NCBI GenBank assembly: GCA_910588595.1
Contig: CAJUQU010000132.1
Location: 1-10,188, forward strand
From: an uncultured Lachnospiraceae bacterium
GTDB lineage: Bacteria > Bacillota_A > Clostridia > Lachnospirales > Lachnospiraceae
Reading direction: 5' to 3'
DNA length: 10,188 bases
Part shown: positions 1 through 5,945 of the stretch, in pieces
Position numbering within the stretch: position 1 is the first letter of the stretch
How the letters are laid out: each line of letters begins with the position of its first letter
Notes under the pieces: generated by a model
The model's database searches: none
What the model saw: the letters and a program-made list of their open reading frames with translations, nothing else
Told to the model about the DNA's origin: nothing
Translations under genes and position numbers: made by a program

Positions 1-488
1 ACAGGCAGGTCGTGAATCGGGAGGAACAGATGTGCATGGATTATCCGGAGATCGTCAGTTCCCTTGCATTGCTGCTCGGCGCTGGCATGACGGTTCCAAA
101 CGCGTGGAACAAGATCGCAAAGGATTATCAGAAGCGTTGTGAAAAAGGCGGTGCGAAGCGGTATGCTTACGAGGAGATGATTCTGACGATCTATGAGATG
201 GAGAGCGGTGTCGCGCAGGCAAAAGCATATGAGCGCTTCGGACGGCGATGCCGTATTCCGAGTTATAACAAGCTGTCCACCATGCTTGCGCAGAATCTCA
301 GAAAAGGAACCGCCAACCTGCCAATCCTGTTAAAAGAGGAGGCTGCCGGAGCTTTTGAGGAGCGGAAGCATACCGCGAGAAAGCTAGGAGAAAAGGCAGG
401 GACGAAACTGTTGATGCCCATGATGATGTTTTTGGGGATCACGATGGTGATCATCATGGTGCCGGCGTTTCGAAACTATTTATCGTAA
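1..488 (+). CDS. tadC: TadC-like type II/IV secretion platform protein, C-terminal part (5' end outside window)
   Basis: The reading frame is open to the left edge, so this is the C-terminal part of a longer protein. The GTG at 12 is an internal codon rather than a convincing start: it has no ribosome site, and the frame continues upstream as R-Q-V. The visible ~160 residues look like the second half of a T2SSF (GspF/TadC) domain. A 'DYPEIVSSLALLLGAGM' stretch opens it, a helical region with 'GxxxxRCRIPSYNKLSTMLAQNLRKGT' follows, then a charged 'EERKHTARKLGEKAGTKLLMPMMMF' segment and a final hydrophobic helix ending in 'VPAFRNYLS'. In Tad systems TadB and TadC form the inner-membrane platform on which the TadA ATPase acts to polymerise Flp pilin. 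The pilin gene begins 62 bases downstream. TadC is chosen over TadB because it directly precedes flp, which is contextual; the T2SSF assignment itself is strong. Confidence 0.85.
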   Translation, partial: RQVVNREEQMCMDYPEIVSSLALLLGAGMTVPNAWNKIAKDYQKRCEKGGAKRYAYEEMILTIYEMESGVAQAKAYERFGRRCRIPSYNKLSTMLAQNLRKGTANLPILLKEEAAGAFEERKHTARKLGEKAGTKLLMPMMMFLGITMVIIMVPAFRNYLS

Positions 489-550
489 GCGGCAAAAGTA
501 TTTGAATGATAGAAACCATAAATAACATTGAGAAAGAAAGAGGAAAAAAT

Positions 551-718
551 ATGAGAGATTTGAGAAGTTTTATTAGGGAAGAAGAAGGAATGGGAACGGT
601 TGAGATCGTGTTGATCATCGTCGTGCTGATCGCGATCGTAGCAATATTTAAGAACAGCATCACATCACTTGCAAACGAACTGCTCAAAAAGGTGACAAAA
701 AATGCTAAGCAGATTTGA
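551..718 (+). CDS. flp: Flp1-like type IVb pilin (major pilin candidate)
   Basis: A 55-residue prepilin. The start at 551 is chosen because an AGAGG-like site lies about 7 bases upstream; an in-frame ATG at 506 would add 15 residues but has no good ribosome site. The product has a short charged leader ending 'REEEG', then 'MGTVE', then one hydrophobic helix (roughly residues 19-33) and a short Lys-rich tail. This matches class III / type IVb prepilins, in which the peptidase cuts after the Gly (here Gly13), leaving Glu at +5 (Glu18) to guide assembly. The mature pilin would be only ~42 residues, typical for Flp. It sits between tadC and the DUF5702 gene, with the peptidase gene further down. 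Its 3' end overlaps the next gene by 17 bases, which suggests translational coupling. The family resembles the Flp1-like group of Firmicutes. Confidence 0.88.
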   Translation: MRDLRSFIREEEGMGTVEIVLIIVVLIAIVAIFKNSITSLANELLKKVTKNAKQI

Positions 719-2165
719 TGCATACCTGACGGTATATCTTTCCCTGACCTTTGGCATTGTCCTATCGCTGCTCTTTGTCCTGATCGAGGGCGCAGCGATA
801 GGCGCCGTAAGGGCGCAGGCAGAGATCGTGGCTGATCTCGGGTTAGACTCGGTATTTGCTGAATATAACAGAGAGATCCTAGATCAGTATGAGCTGTTTT
901 TTGTTGATACTTCCTATGGAAGTATCAACGGGGGGATCGGCATGGTAGAAATGCACCTGTCAGACTATATGAGTTATAATACGGAGCCGGACAAAGGTCT
1001 TGTGATGCCGTTTGAATACAATCTACTGGAGCTCAAAAATCCATATCTTGAAATATCCGACGTATCTTTTGCGAGTGATGACCAATGTATGGTGTGGAAA
1101 GCGCAGGCAGTGGAGTACATGAAGGCAGTCTATGGAGGCGATCTCATCTCCAGAATACAGGAACAGATCGACACAGTGGAGCGCAAAGGGCTTACCGGCA
1201 AAAACACAGTGGATCAGGCTGCAGCACAGAAGCAGGAGCTCGACGAGTTCCTTGCTGATAAAGGAATCATAGAGATTGACACAGAGAGCGCGGAGGGGTA
1301 TTCCTATCAAAAAGTTTCAGGTATATTGGACAAGGTAATCGGCGGAGGGATCCTGGCATTTGCCCTTCCGAGTGGGAAGTCTGTGTCAGGCGCGGTGATG
1401 GATACGGGACCGTATTTTTCCGCGCGTCTAAAAGCCGGGACGATCAATCAGGGAATCGGACTGCACCACAATGTCAGCAGTGCTGACAGCTTCGTGGACG
1501 AATTGATCTATGGGGAGTACCTGATGAAGAAGTGTGGCAGTTATACCAAACCGAAAGATCAAGGGCTTTTGAAATATCAGATCGAGTATATATTATATGG
1601 ATATAACAGTGATGCCGGCAATCTGAGGCGCAGTGCGGAGGTACTGTTTGCACTCCGGTGTGCAGCGAACCTGGCAAGCATCCACTCGGATATGGACAAA
1701 CAGGCACAGGCAGAGATGGTGGCAGTGGTCATCTGTACACTGCTTCTGTCACCGGAATTGACTGGACAGATGAAAACATTGATCCTGACCGCATGGGCGA
1801 TCGAGGAGGCGATGTCAGACATGCAGCAGTTATTCGATGGAAACCGCGTTCCCCTGATCAAGGGAAAAGGAGACTGGAACACAGGCATGTTTGGTATTGT
1901 TACAGGAGACCTGCCTGATATAAAAGGCAGCCAAAAAACGACAGGACTGTCATATCAGGATTATCTAAGGATATTTTTGGGACTCATGGACAAGGACACG
2001 AAGGCGGCAAGAAGTCTTGATATCGTGGAGATGGATATCAGGCAGACGGATGGAAATGAACATTTTCGAATAGACGCATGCATTGATTACATGAAGGCAT
2101 ATTTTGGGTTCGAGGATAATAACGGGCATGATTTTGTCTTCTACAGAGAAATGTGTTACGTATAA
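702..2165 (+). CDS. DUF5702 domain protein of tad locus, membrane-anchored
   Basis: A 487-residue protein whose ATG lies inside the end of the pilin gene, with AAGGTG about 6 bases upstream. One N-terminal transmembrane helix (about residues 9-33, 'YLTVYLSLTFGIVLSLLFVLIEGA') is followed by 'VADLGLDSVFAEYNREILDQYELFFVDTSYG' and a long, probably extracytoplasmic domain. The C-terminal half carries 'LFALRCAANLASIHSD', a helical 'TAWAIEEAMSDMQQLFDGNRVPLIKG' stretch and 'LSYQDYLRIFLGLMD'. These are features I recognise from the DUF5702 family found next to tad pilin genes in Lachnospiraceae. The N-terminus resembles TadG/TadE-type pseudopilins in having a single helix, but I see no clear Gly-cleavage plus Glu+5 motif, so peptidase processing is uncertain. 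The biochemical role is unknown; its place between flp and tadE suggests a minor or structural pilus component. Confidence 0.8.
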   Translation: MLSRFDAYLTVYLSLTFGIVLSLLFVLIEGAAIGAVRAQAEIVADLGLDSVFAEYNREILDQYELFFVDTSYGSINGGIGMVEMHLSDYMSYNTEPDKGLVMPFEYNLLELKNPYLEISDVSFASDDQCMVWKAQAVEYMKAVYGGDLISRIQEQIDTVERKGLTGKNTVDQAAAQKQELDEFLADKGIIEIDTESAEGYSYQKVSGILDKVIGGGILAFALPSGKSVSGAVMDTGPYFSARLKAGTINQGIGLHHNVSSADSFVDELIYGEYLMKKCGSYTKPKDQGLLKYQIEYILYGYNSDAGNLRRSAEVLFALRCAANLASIHSDMDKQAQAEMVAVVICTLLLSPELTGQMKTLILTAWAIEEAMSDMQQLFDGNRVPLIKGKGDWNTGMFGIVTGDLPDIKGSQKTTGLSYQDYLRIFLGLMDKDTKAARSLDIVEMDIRQTDGNEHFRIDACIDYMKAYFGFEDNNGHDFVFYREMCYV

Positions 2166-2266
2166 AAATCCATGAAAACCAGAGGAGTGGACGGATGTTC
2201 TTTTGGATGCGGGATAGGAAACGATAAGAAAAAGAGATAAATAAGAAGGGAGGAATCTTGCTCTCC

Positions 2267-3127
2267 ATGAACAAAATAATAGATTTCCTTGCAGATGCAT
2301 TAAAAAGAATGTCCGCCTGCTCCCCTGAAACCAGATCACAGAAGGGGCAGAAGGCAGGAATGACTGTAGAAGCATGTTTCGTGCTGCCGGTTTTTCTGTT
2401 TGCATTTCTAAATATCATGTCTATTGTCGAAATTTACCGTCTGCAGGGAAACATGAGTGCTGCGATGCACGATACGGCAAAACAAATGGCAGTGTATGGG
2501 TATGGATACCGGCAGATTGGCGGCGGTTCGGGAGGGGCGGCTGAGTCACTCGGACTGACTTATCTGTATGCGGCGGGGAAAGTGCGGATGAAGCTTGGAG
2601 AGGCTTATCTGGACAGTTCGCCGCTCGCTGGAAGCAGCCGATCGATCTCATGGCTGCGGTCCTCCGTCATGCAGGATGATGACTGTATTGATCTGGTGGC
2701 GGAGTACCGCATTGAACCACCGGCAGCAATAGCCGGATATCAATCGCGAGTGCTGTACAATAGAATACGCACAAGGGCATGGACCGGATACGACAATGCT
2801 GCTCACAGTTCAAGTGGTGCTGCACAGGAAGAAATCGTCTACATTACGGAGAAGGGAAGTGTATATCACCGGTCCAGGGTATGCAGTTATCTAAAGCTTT
2901 CCATTGCGGCAGTCAACAGGAGCTTTCTGGATACACAGCGAAATCAGGATAACAGTAAGTATTACCCCTGTCGTGAATGCGGGGGTGCCTGCGGCAGTGT
3001 CGTCTATATTACGGATTATGGAAACAGGTATCATTCAACGCTTGGATGCAGTAGTCTGAAAAGGACAGTCATGGCAGTGCTGATATCGGAGACAGGCGGC
3101 AGAAATGCATGTAGCAAATGTGGGTGA
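2267..3127 (+). CDS. TadE-like pseudopilin with duplicated Cys/His (putative zinc-binding) C-terminal tail
   Basis: This entry uses the ATG at 2267 (286 residues). A TTG at 2258 is an alternative, since AAGGGAGG (2246-2253) is 13 bases from the ATG but only 4 from the TTG. Residues ~28-55 read 'QKAGMTVEACFVLPVFLFAFLNIM', the TadE-type 'TVEA' segment entering a single transmembrane helix. A region of ~130 residues follows, with no domain I recognise. The last ~95 residues hold two related units beginning 'VYITEKGSVYH' and 'VYITDYGNRYH'. Each has His, then Cys five residues on, then a late CxxC: His201, Cys206, Cys235, Cys238 and His256, Cys261, Cys282, Cys285. Those ligand sets could each bind a zinc ion; this is inferred from spacing only. 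The gene lies within the tad operon, so a role as a minor pilin or pilus-tip component is likely. TadE class is well supported; the tail's function is not known. Confidence 0.82.
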   Translation: MNKIIDFLADALKRMSACSPETRSQKGQKAGMTVEACFVLPVFLFAFLNIMSIVEIYRLQGNMSAAMHDTAKQMAVYGYGYRQIGGGSGGAAESLGLTYLYAAGKVRMKLGEAYLDSSPLAGSSRSISWLRSSVMQDDDCIDLVAEYRIEPPAAIAGYQSRVLYNRIRTRAWTGYDNAAHSSSGAAQEEIVYITEKGSVYHRSRVCSYLKLSIAAVNRSFLDTQRNQDNSKYYPCRECGGACGSVVYITDYGNRYHSTLGCSSLKRTVMAVLISETGGRNACSKCG

Positions 3128-3195
3128 AAAATGATTATGAAGTATAATCCAGAATGTAATACATTAGTAATATTTATGTGGAATAGGAGGGTAAA

Positions 3196-3642
3196 ATGAG
3201 TTTGGAAATGCGGTTGATCATTTACAAAATATTGATGGCTTTGATCGGAGTACTGCTGTTTGTCGCAGGAATTGTGGATATTCGAAAGAGACAGATCAGC
3301 AGTGTGCAGCTGGTATTCCTGCTGCTCGTGTGCTGTGCAGTGCTCCCATTAAAAGAGGATCTTAACACATTCGATGCAGTGGGCGGATTGACGATCGGAC
3401 TTTGCGCGATCGGTGTGTCTGTTGCCACAAGGGAGCAGATCGGAAAAGGAGACGGTATCGTGATCGCAGCGCTGGGCATTGCGCTGGGGGTACGCAGATG
3501 TCTATGGATGGTATTTGCTGCTTCATTTATGATGTGTGCGGCTGCGATCATTGTCCTGTTGTTGAAGAGGGGGAGCAGACAGACAAGATTGCCTTTTCTG
3601 CCAGCGATATTTGCAGGGTATCTACTATGCATGTACTGGTAA
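3196..3642 (+). CDS. tadV: Prepilin peptidase, CpaA/TadV type (A24 family)
   Basis: A 148-residue, very hydrophobic protein with about four to five membrane segments. AGGAGGG at 3185-3191 ends four bases before the ATG. The two catalytic aspartates of the GxGD-type A24 aspartic peptidases are visible: Asp28 in 'GIVDIRKRQIS' and Asp86 in 'GKGDG'. A late 'RLPFLPAIFAGYLL' corresponds to the conserved 'PF.P.....' segment before the last helix. The length fits the short CpaA/TadV form, which lacks the N-terminal methyltransferase domain of PilD. It should cleave the Flp prepilin after Gly13 on the cytoplasmic side of the membrane, and possibly the TadE-like pseudopilins. The last 16 bases overlap the next gene, again suggesting coupled translation. 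Confidence 0.9.
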   Translation: MSLEMRLIIYKILMALIGVLLFVAGIVDIRKRQISSVQLVFLLLVCCAVLPLKEDLNTFDAVGGLTIGLCAIGVSVATREQIGKGDGIVIAALGIALGVRRCLWMVFAASFMMCAAAIIVLLLKRGSRQTRLPFLPAIFAGYLLCMYW

Positions 3643-4091
3643 AAGATCACGGTGAGCCAGCGTACTTTACGGTGGAAGCTGCATTGATCATGCCGGTGGT
3701 GATGCTGCTCACTGTGATGATGATCTTTCTGGCGATCTACAGTTATGACAGGTGTGTCATGGAACACAGTGCATATGAGGCTGCGCTGCAGGGAACAAAA
3801 AGCCACTTTAAGACAGCAGAGGAAGCACAGTCAGCGGCGTGTGCAGCAGCAGAAAGACTTGTCAGGGGAAAACTGTTTGCCATGTATGACTTTCGTTATG
3901 ATGTGGCGGTCGATGCGGCAAGTGTGACTGTGACATATCACTGTGTTGTAAATATGCCGCTTGTGACGTGGCTTGGCGAGTATGTGTCTGGAATCGACAC
4001 GGCACTCGATGTCAGCAAAAGTGCAGGACGTCTGAGACAGACAAGGGCGATCCGCGACTCCAGGATATTGAACGGATTAATTGCAGAGTAA
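3627..4091 (+). CDS. TadE-like pseudopilin (second copy)
   Basis: A 154-residue protein starting at the ATG at 3627, inside the end of the peptidase gene. The frame is open further upstream, but that part is a shadow of the peptidase coding sequence, and the expected TadE layout begins here. A 14-residue leader ends in 'GEPAYF', followed by 'TVEAALIMPVVMLLTVMMIFLAIYSYDRCVMEHSAYEAAL'. That is the TadE/TadF 'TVEAAL.MP' motif with one transmembrane helix, followed by the amphipathic region that starts the exported domain. No Gly sits directly before the cut site; 'YFTVE' leaves processing unclear. The remaining ~100 residues form a small, probably extracytoplasmic domain without the Cys/His tail of the other TadE-like protein. 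The start has only a weak GCAGGG-like site, so coupling to the overlapping upstream gene is plausible. Likely a minor pilin of the Tad machine. Confidence 0.83.
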   Translation: MHVLVKDHGEPAYFTVEAALIMPVVMLLTVMMIFLAIYSYDRCVMEHSAYEAALQGTKSHFKTAEEAQSAACAAAERLVRGKLFAMYDFRYDVAVDAASVTVTYHCVVNMPLVTWLGEYVSGIDTALDVSKSAGRLRQTRAIRDSRILNGLIAE

Positions 4092-4109
4092 GAGTTTTGG
4101 AGGATTGGC

Positions 4110-5600
4110 ATGAGAGAAAGTATGCCTGATGTCAGCTTCGAGAGGAGCATGAATCACAATTATTTGATACTGAGTAAGTGCAGTTTTTTTGGCAAAAGTG
4201 AGGAGCAGAGTATAGATTACCGCACAAAGATGATCCTGGGAAACCGTATACCGGGGCTTTTGCCCATCACGCACAGACTGATTAATGGGGAGAGCCGCTA
4301 CTATTATGAGATCAATTCCCTTCAATCGATGGATCGGCTCTATGATAAGACAGAAATAAGGTATGAAGAGTTGAGACGCCTGTTATCGGGTTGTGTGGGT
4401 CTTTTTGAGAGGCTCGAAGAATATCTGCTTGATGGGACACAGATCATCATGAGACCTGAATTGATTTATATGAATGTGGAGAAGATGGAGCCCTATTTTG
4501 TCTGCTATCCGGATTATGAGGGGGATGTGAGACTGTCTTTTATGGAATTTATCGACGAAGTTCTCACCAAGATCGACCATACAGATGAGCGTGCAGTGAT
4601 GCTTGGGTATCAGATTTACCGCTATACCAGAAATCCCAATTATGTCATCAGTGAGATCGGAAATATGATGGATCATATGATAGTCAATATGGCTCACAGA
4701 GAGAACGACTTTGTGCAGACTGTGGCTGATCCATCAACAAAGATCTCATATGTTCCCTCAAATGACAGTGCGCAAAGGGAAGTGGGATCATATGTTCAAA
4801 CAAGATGTACCAGTCAGATCCATGTGGAAGACGGCAACAAGAATCGGGAGAGTTTTGCGGAACATTCTTATGAGGAAGATGAAGGTGTCATGACATCAGA
4901 ACAGATATTAGGAGGCAGGACAAAGATCACCAGGGATCTGGCAGGGGGGATCTTCTGCATATTTATATCACTGTGTTCCGGGGGGATCATACTGGCTTCA
5001 CACATCAGTCATACATTCAGGCTCGAAGGCGATCAGGAACTGTATTTATACGGTGCAATGGCGATGGCTTTGATGGCGGCATTCCTGTTTTTTGCGTGCT
5101 ATGTCAATAGGCGACGGCAGTATAAGGGGACTGCGCCGGCAGATGACGGCGAAGATGAGGACAATGAGGCGCTGCAGTATTATACAGCTGTTGAAGAGCC
5201 ATACGATACCCGCAGAGCCTGTTGCGATCAGCCGCACAATATACCCGGAGAGGCAGAGAAGACAAAAAGCGGCATTGAGACTGTGCATCTGGGAGATGGA
5301 ATTGTGGAGGAGCGGATATTGTGCGGACGTATGAATGGCAGAGAAGTCAATATCTCCCTGGACAGACTTCCCATGACGGTCGGAAAACTTGCCAATGTGT
5401 CCGATTTTGTGATCGATGATGCAGCTGTCAGCAAAATGCATGCGCGTTTTGAGGAGCGTGAAGGCAGAGTGTATTTGTGTGACCTTAATTCGACAAACGG
5501 AACCGTTCGCAATGGTGTGCTTCTGGGCATCAATCAGTCAGTGGCGCTGGAACCCGGAGACAGGCTTAGATTCGGAAGGACATACTTTACATATTGCTGA
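4110..5600 (+). CDS. DUF6382 and FHA domain membrane protein of tad locus
   Basis: A 496-residue protein; GGAGG at 4099-4103 ends six bases before the ATG. Residues ~1-190 match what I know as DUF6382, with 'NHNYLIL', 'IPGLLPI', 'YYYEINSLQSM', a 'LLSGCVGLFERLEEYLLDGTQIIMRPELIYMN' helix-rich stretch and 'VCYPDYEGD'. A polar linker (~195-275) leads to two transmembrane helices (~279-297 and ~312-332), so both end domains should face the cytoplasm. A second acidic linker precedes an FHA domain (~412-496), a phosphothreonine-binding fold. Visible FHA landmarks are Gly425-Lys426 (usually Gly-Arg), Ser441...His444 (SxxH), the 'DLNSTNGT' strand and Asn468-Gly469. The likely role is to couple a Ser/Thr kinase signal to pilus assembly; partner and phosphosite are unknown. 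A probable terminator follows, making this the last gene of the operon. Confidence 0.85.
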   Translation: MRESMPDVSFERSMNHNYLILSKCSFFGKSEEQSIDYRTKMILGNRIPGLLPITHRLINGESRYYYEINSLQSMDRLYDKTEIRYEELRRLLSGCVGLFERLEEYLLDGTQIIMRPELIYMNVEKMEPYFVCYPDYEGDVRLSFMEFIDEVLTKIDHTDERAVMLGYQIYRYTRNPNYVISEIGNMMDHMIVNMAHRENDFVQTVADPSTKISYVPSNDSAQREVGSYVQTRCTSQIHVEDGNKNRESFAEHSYEEDEGVMTSEQILGGRTKITRDLAGGIFCIFISLCSGGIILASHISHTFRLEGDQELYLYGAMAMALMAAFLFFACYVNRRRQYKGTAPADDGEDEDNEALQYYTAVEEPYDTRRACCDQPHNIPGEAEKTKSGIETVHLGDGIVEERILCGRMNGREVNISLDRLPMTVGKLANVSDFVIDDAAVSKMHARFEEREGRVYLCDLNSTNGTVRNGVLLGINQSVALEPGDRLRFGRTYFTYC

Positions 5601-5608
5601 CTTTCACC

Positions 5609-5637
5609 AAAATGAGACGGGTTACGCTTCACTAGAT
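5609..5637 (+). repeat. Direct repeat copy 1 (degenerate LacI/cre-like core)
   Basis: This 29-bp stretch, 8 bases after the stop of the FHA gene, matches positions 5716-5744 at 23 of 29 bases without gaps. Both begin 'aaaatga', share 'ggttac', and end 'tagat'; a 'cacttg' follows some bases after each. Its operator-like core (5613-5626) departs from the cre pattern at three fixed positions, so it is the weaker copy. It lies upstream of the terminator hairpin. Confidence 0.5.
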
Positions 5638-5644
5638 TGAGATT

Positions 5645-5692
5645 GTGTCACTTGATAAGACGGGTCTGTTCCGTTTGTATTGTGACACTTTT
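5645..5692 (+). terminator. Probable rho-independent terminator of tad operon
   Basis: A long imperfect hairpin. The outer arms GTGTCAC (5645-5651) and GTGACAC (5682-5688) pair perfectly. Inside them, GATA-AGACGG can pair with CCGTTT-g-TATT, with one small bulge on each side and two G-U pairs, around a 7-base loop (gtctgtt). TTTT follows at 5689-5692. It lies about 45 bases after the stop of the DUF6382-FHA gene, where an operon end is expected. The U tract is short, so efficiency may be moderate. Confidence 0.65.
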
Positions 5693-5715
5693 AACAAGTT
5701 TGCCGGCGTCCGCAG

Positions 5716-5744
5716 AAAATGAAACTGGTTACATTCCATTAGAT
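5716..5744 (+). repeat. Direct repeat copy 2, containing a cre-like operator core
   Basis: Second copy of the 29-bp repeat, 107 bases after the first. Positions 5720-5733 read TGAAACTGGTTACA. Against the catabolite-responsive element pattern TGWAANCGNTNWCA this has a single mismatch, T in place of C in the central CG. The two halves (TGAAAC and GTTACA) form an imperfect palindrome around a central TG, as LacI-family repressor sites do. It is about 130 bases upstream of the predicted transcription start. Binding by CcpA or a LacI-type pentose regulator is inference. Confidence 0.45.
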
Positions 5745-5819
5745 GGTTCCACTTGTTTTTTATTGTATTATCAGACAATGCTATAGTAATTATGAACTAA
5801 AATATTTTAGGAATGAGTA

Positions 5820-5853
5820 AACAATAAGCTTGCAATATGACAGGCTTATTGTT
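5820..5853. promoter_or_regulatory. Perfect inverted repeat over the promoter: candidate repressor operator
   Basis: AACAATAAGC (5820-5829) and GCTTATTGTT (5844-5853) are exact reverse complements separated by 14 bases. The -35 hexamer (5830-5835) falls directly inside the left arm boundary, and the right arm fills the spacer up to the first base of the -10. A dimeric regulator bound here would occlude RNA polymerase. The arms are A/T-rich and do not match the cre pattern of the upstream repeat, so a different regulator, such as an arabinose or pentose repressor, is more likely. As RNA it could form a hairpin, but the transcript starts downstream and no U tract follows. Confidence 0.6.
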
Positions 5854-5858
5854 ATAAT
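5830..5858 (+). promoter_or_regulatory. Sigma-A type promoter of the pentose operon
   Basis: TTGCAA (-35, 5830-5835) is followed by a 17-base spacer and a perfect TATAAT (-10, 5853-5858). Transcription would begin near 5865, giving a leader of about 80 bases before the kinase ATG. The surrounding sequence (5750-5900) is strongly A/T-rich, as expected for a promoter region. It is the only match of this quality that I see in the intergenic stretch. Confidence 0.75.
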
Positions 5859-5945
5859 GACGATATACAGAAATGTTTTGGTGATTTAAATATAAAATTG
5901 TCACAAAGCGGAGTTGTTGTTATGGAAACAGGAGGTTACAAATTT

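Noticed and set aside
12..14. GTG as the start of the first gene
   Set aside because: The frame is open to the window edge, the upstream codons fit a T2SSF protein, and no ribosome site precedes it, so the gene is treated as cut by the edge.
2172..2240. A 22-codon frame starting MKTRGVDG
   Set aside because: No ribosome site before it and no recognisable features; the better ribosome site in this gap belongs to the ATG at 2195.
3402..3626. Longer N-terminus for the second TadE-like protein
   Set aside because: This part overlaps the prepilin peptidase coding sequence in another frame, contains a run of Cys and Arg residues unlike a leader, and the expected TadE layout begins at the ATG at 3627.
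3222..3806. Reverse-strand frame of 194 codons over the peptidase gene
   Set aside because: Antisense shadow of a gene with clear catalytic motifs; composition rich in His, Ser and Thr with no domain.
5761..5797. A second promoter using TATAGT at about 5780
   Set aside because: No -35 element at acceptable spacing; the nearest TTGTAT leaves only 13 bases, and the TTGCAA/TATAAT pair downstream is far better.
5865..5945. A riboswitch in the ~80-base leader of the kinase gene
   Set aside because: Too short for most riboswitch classes, and I see no conserved core or terminator hairpin.
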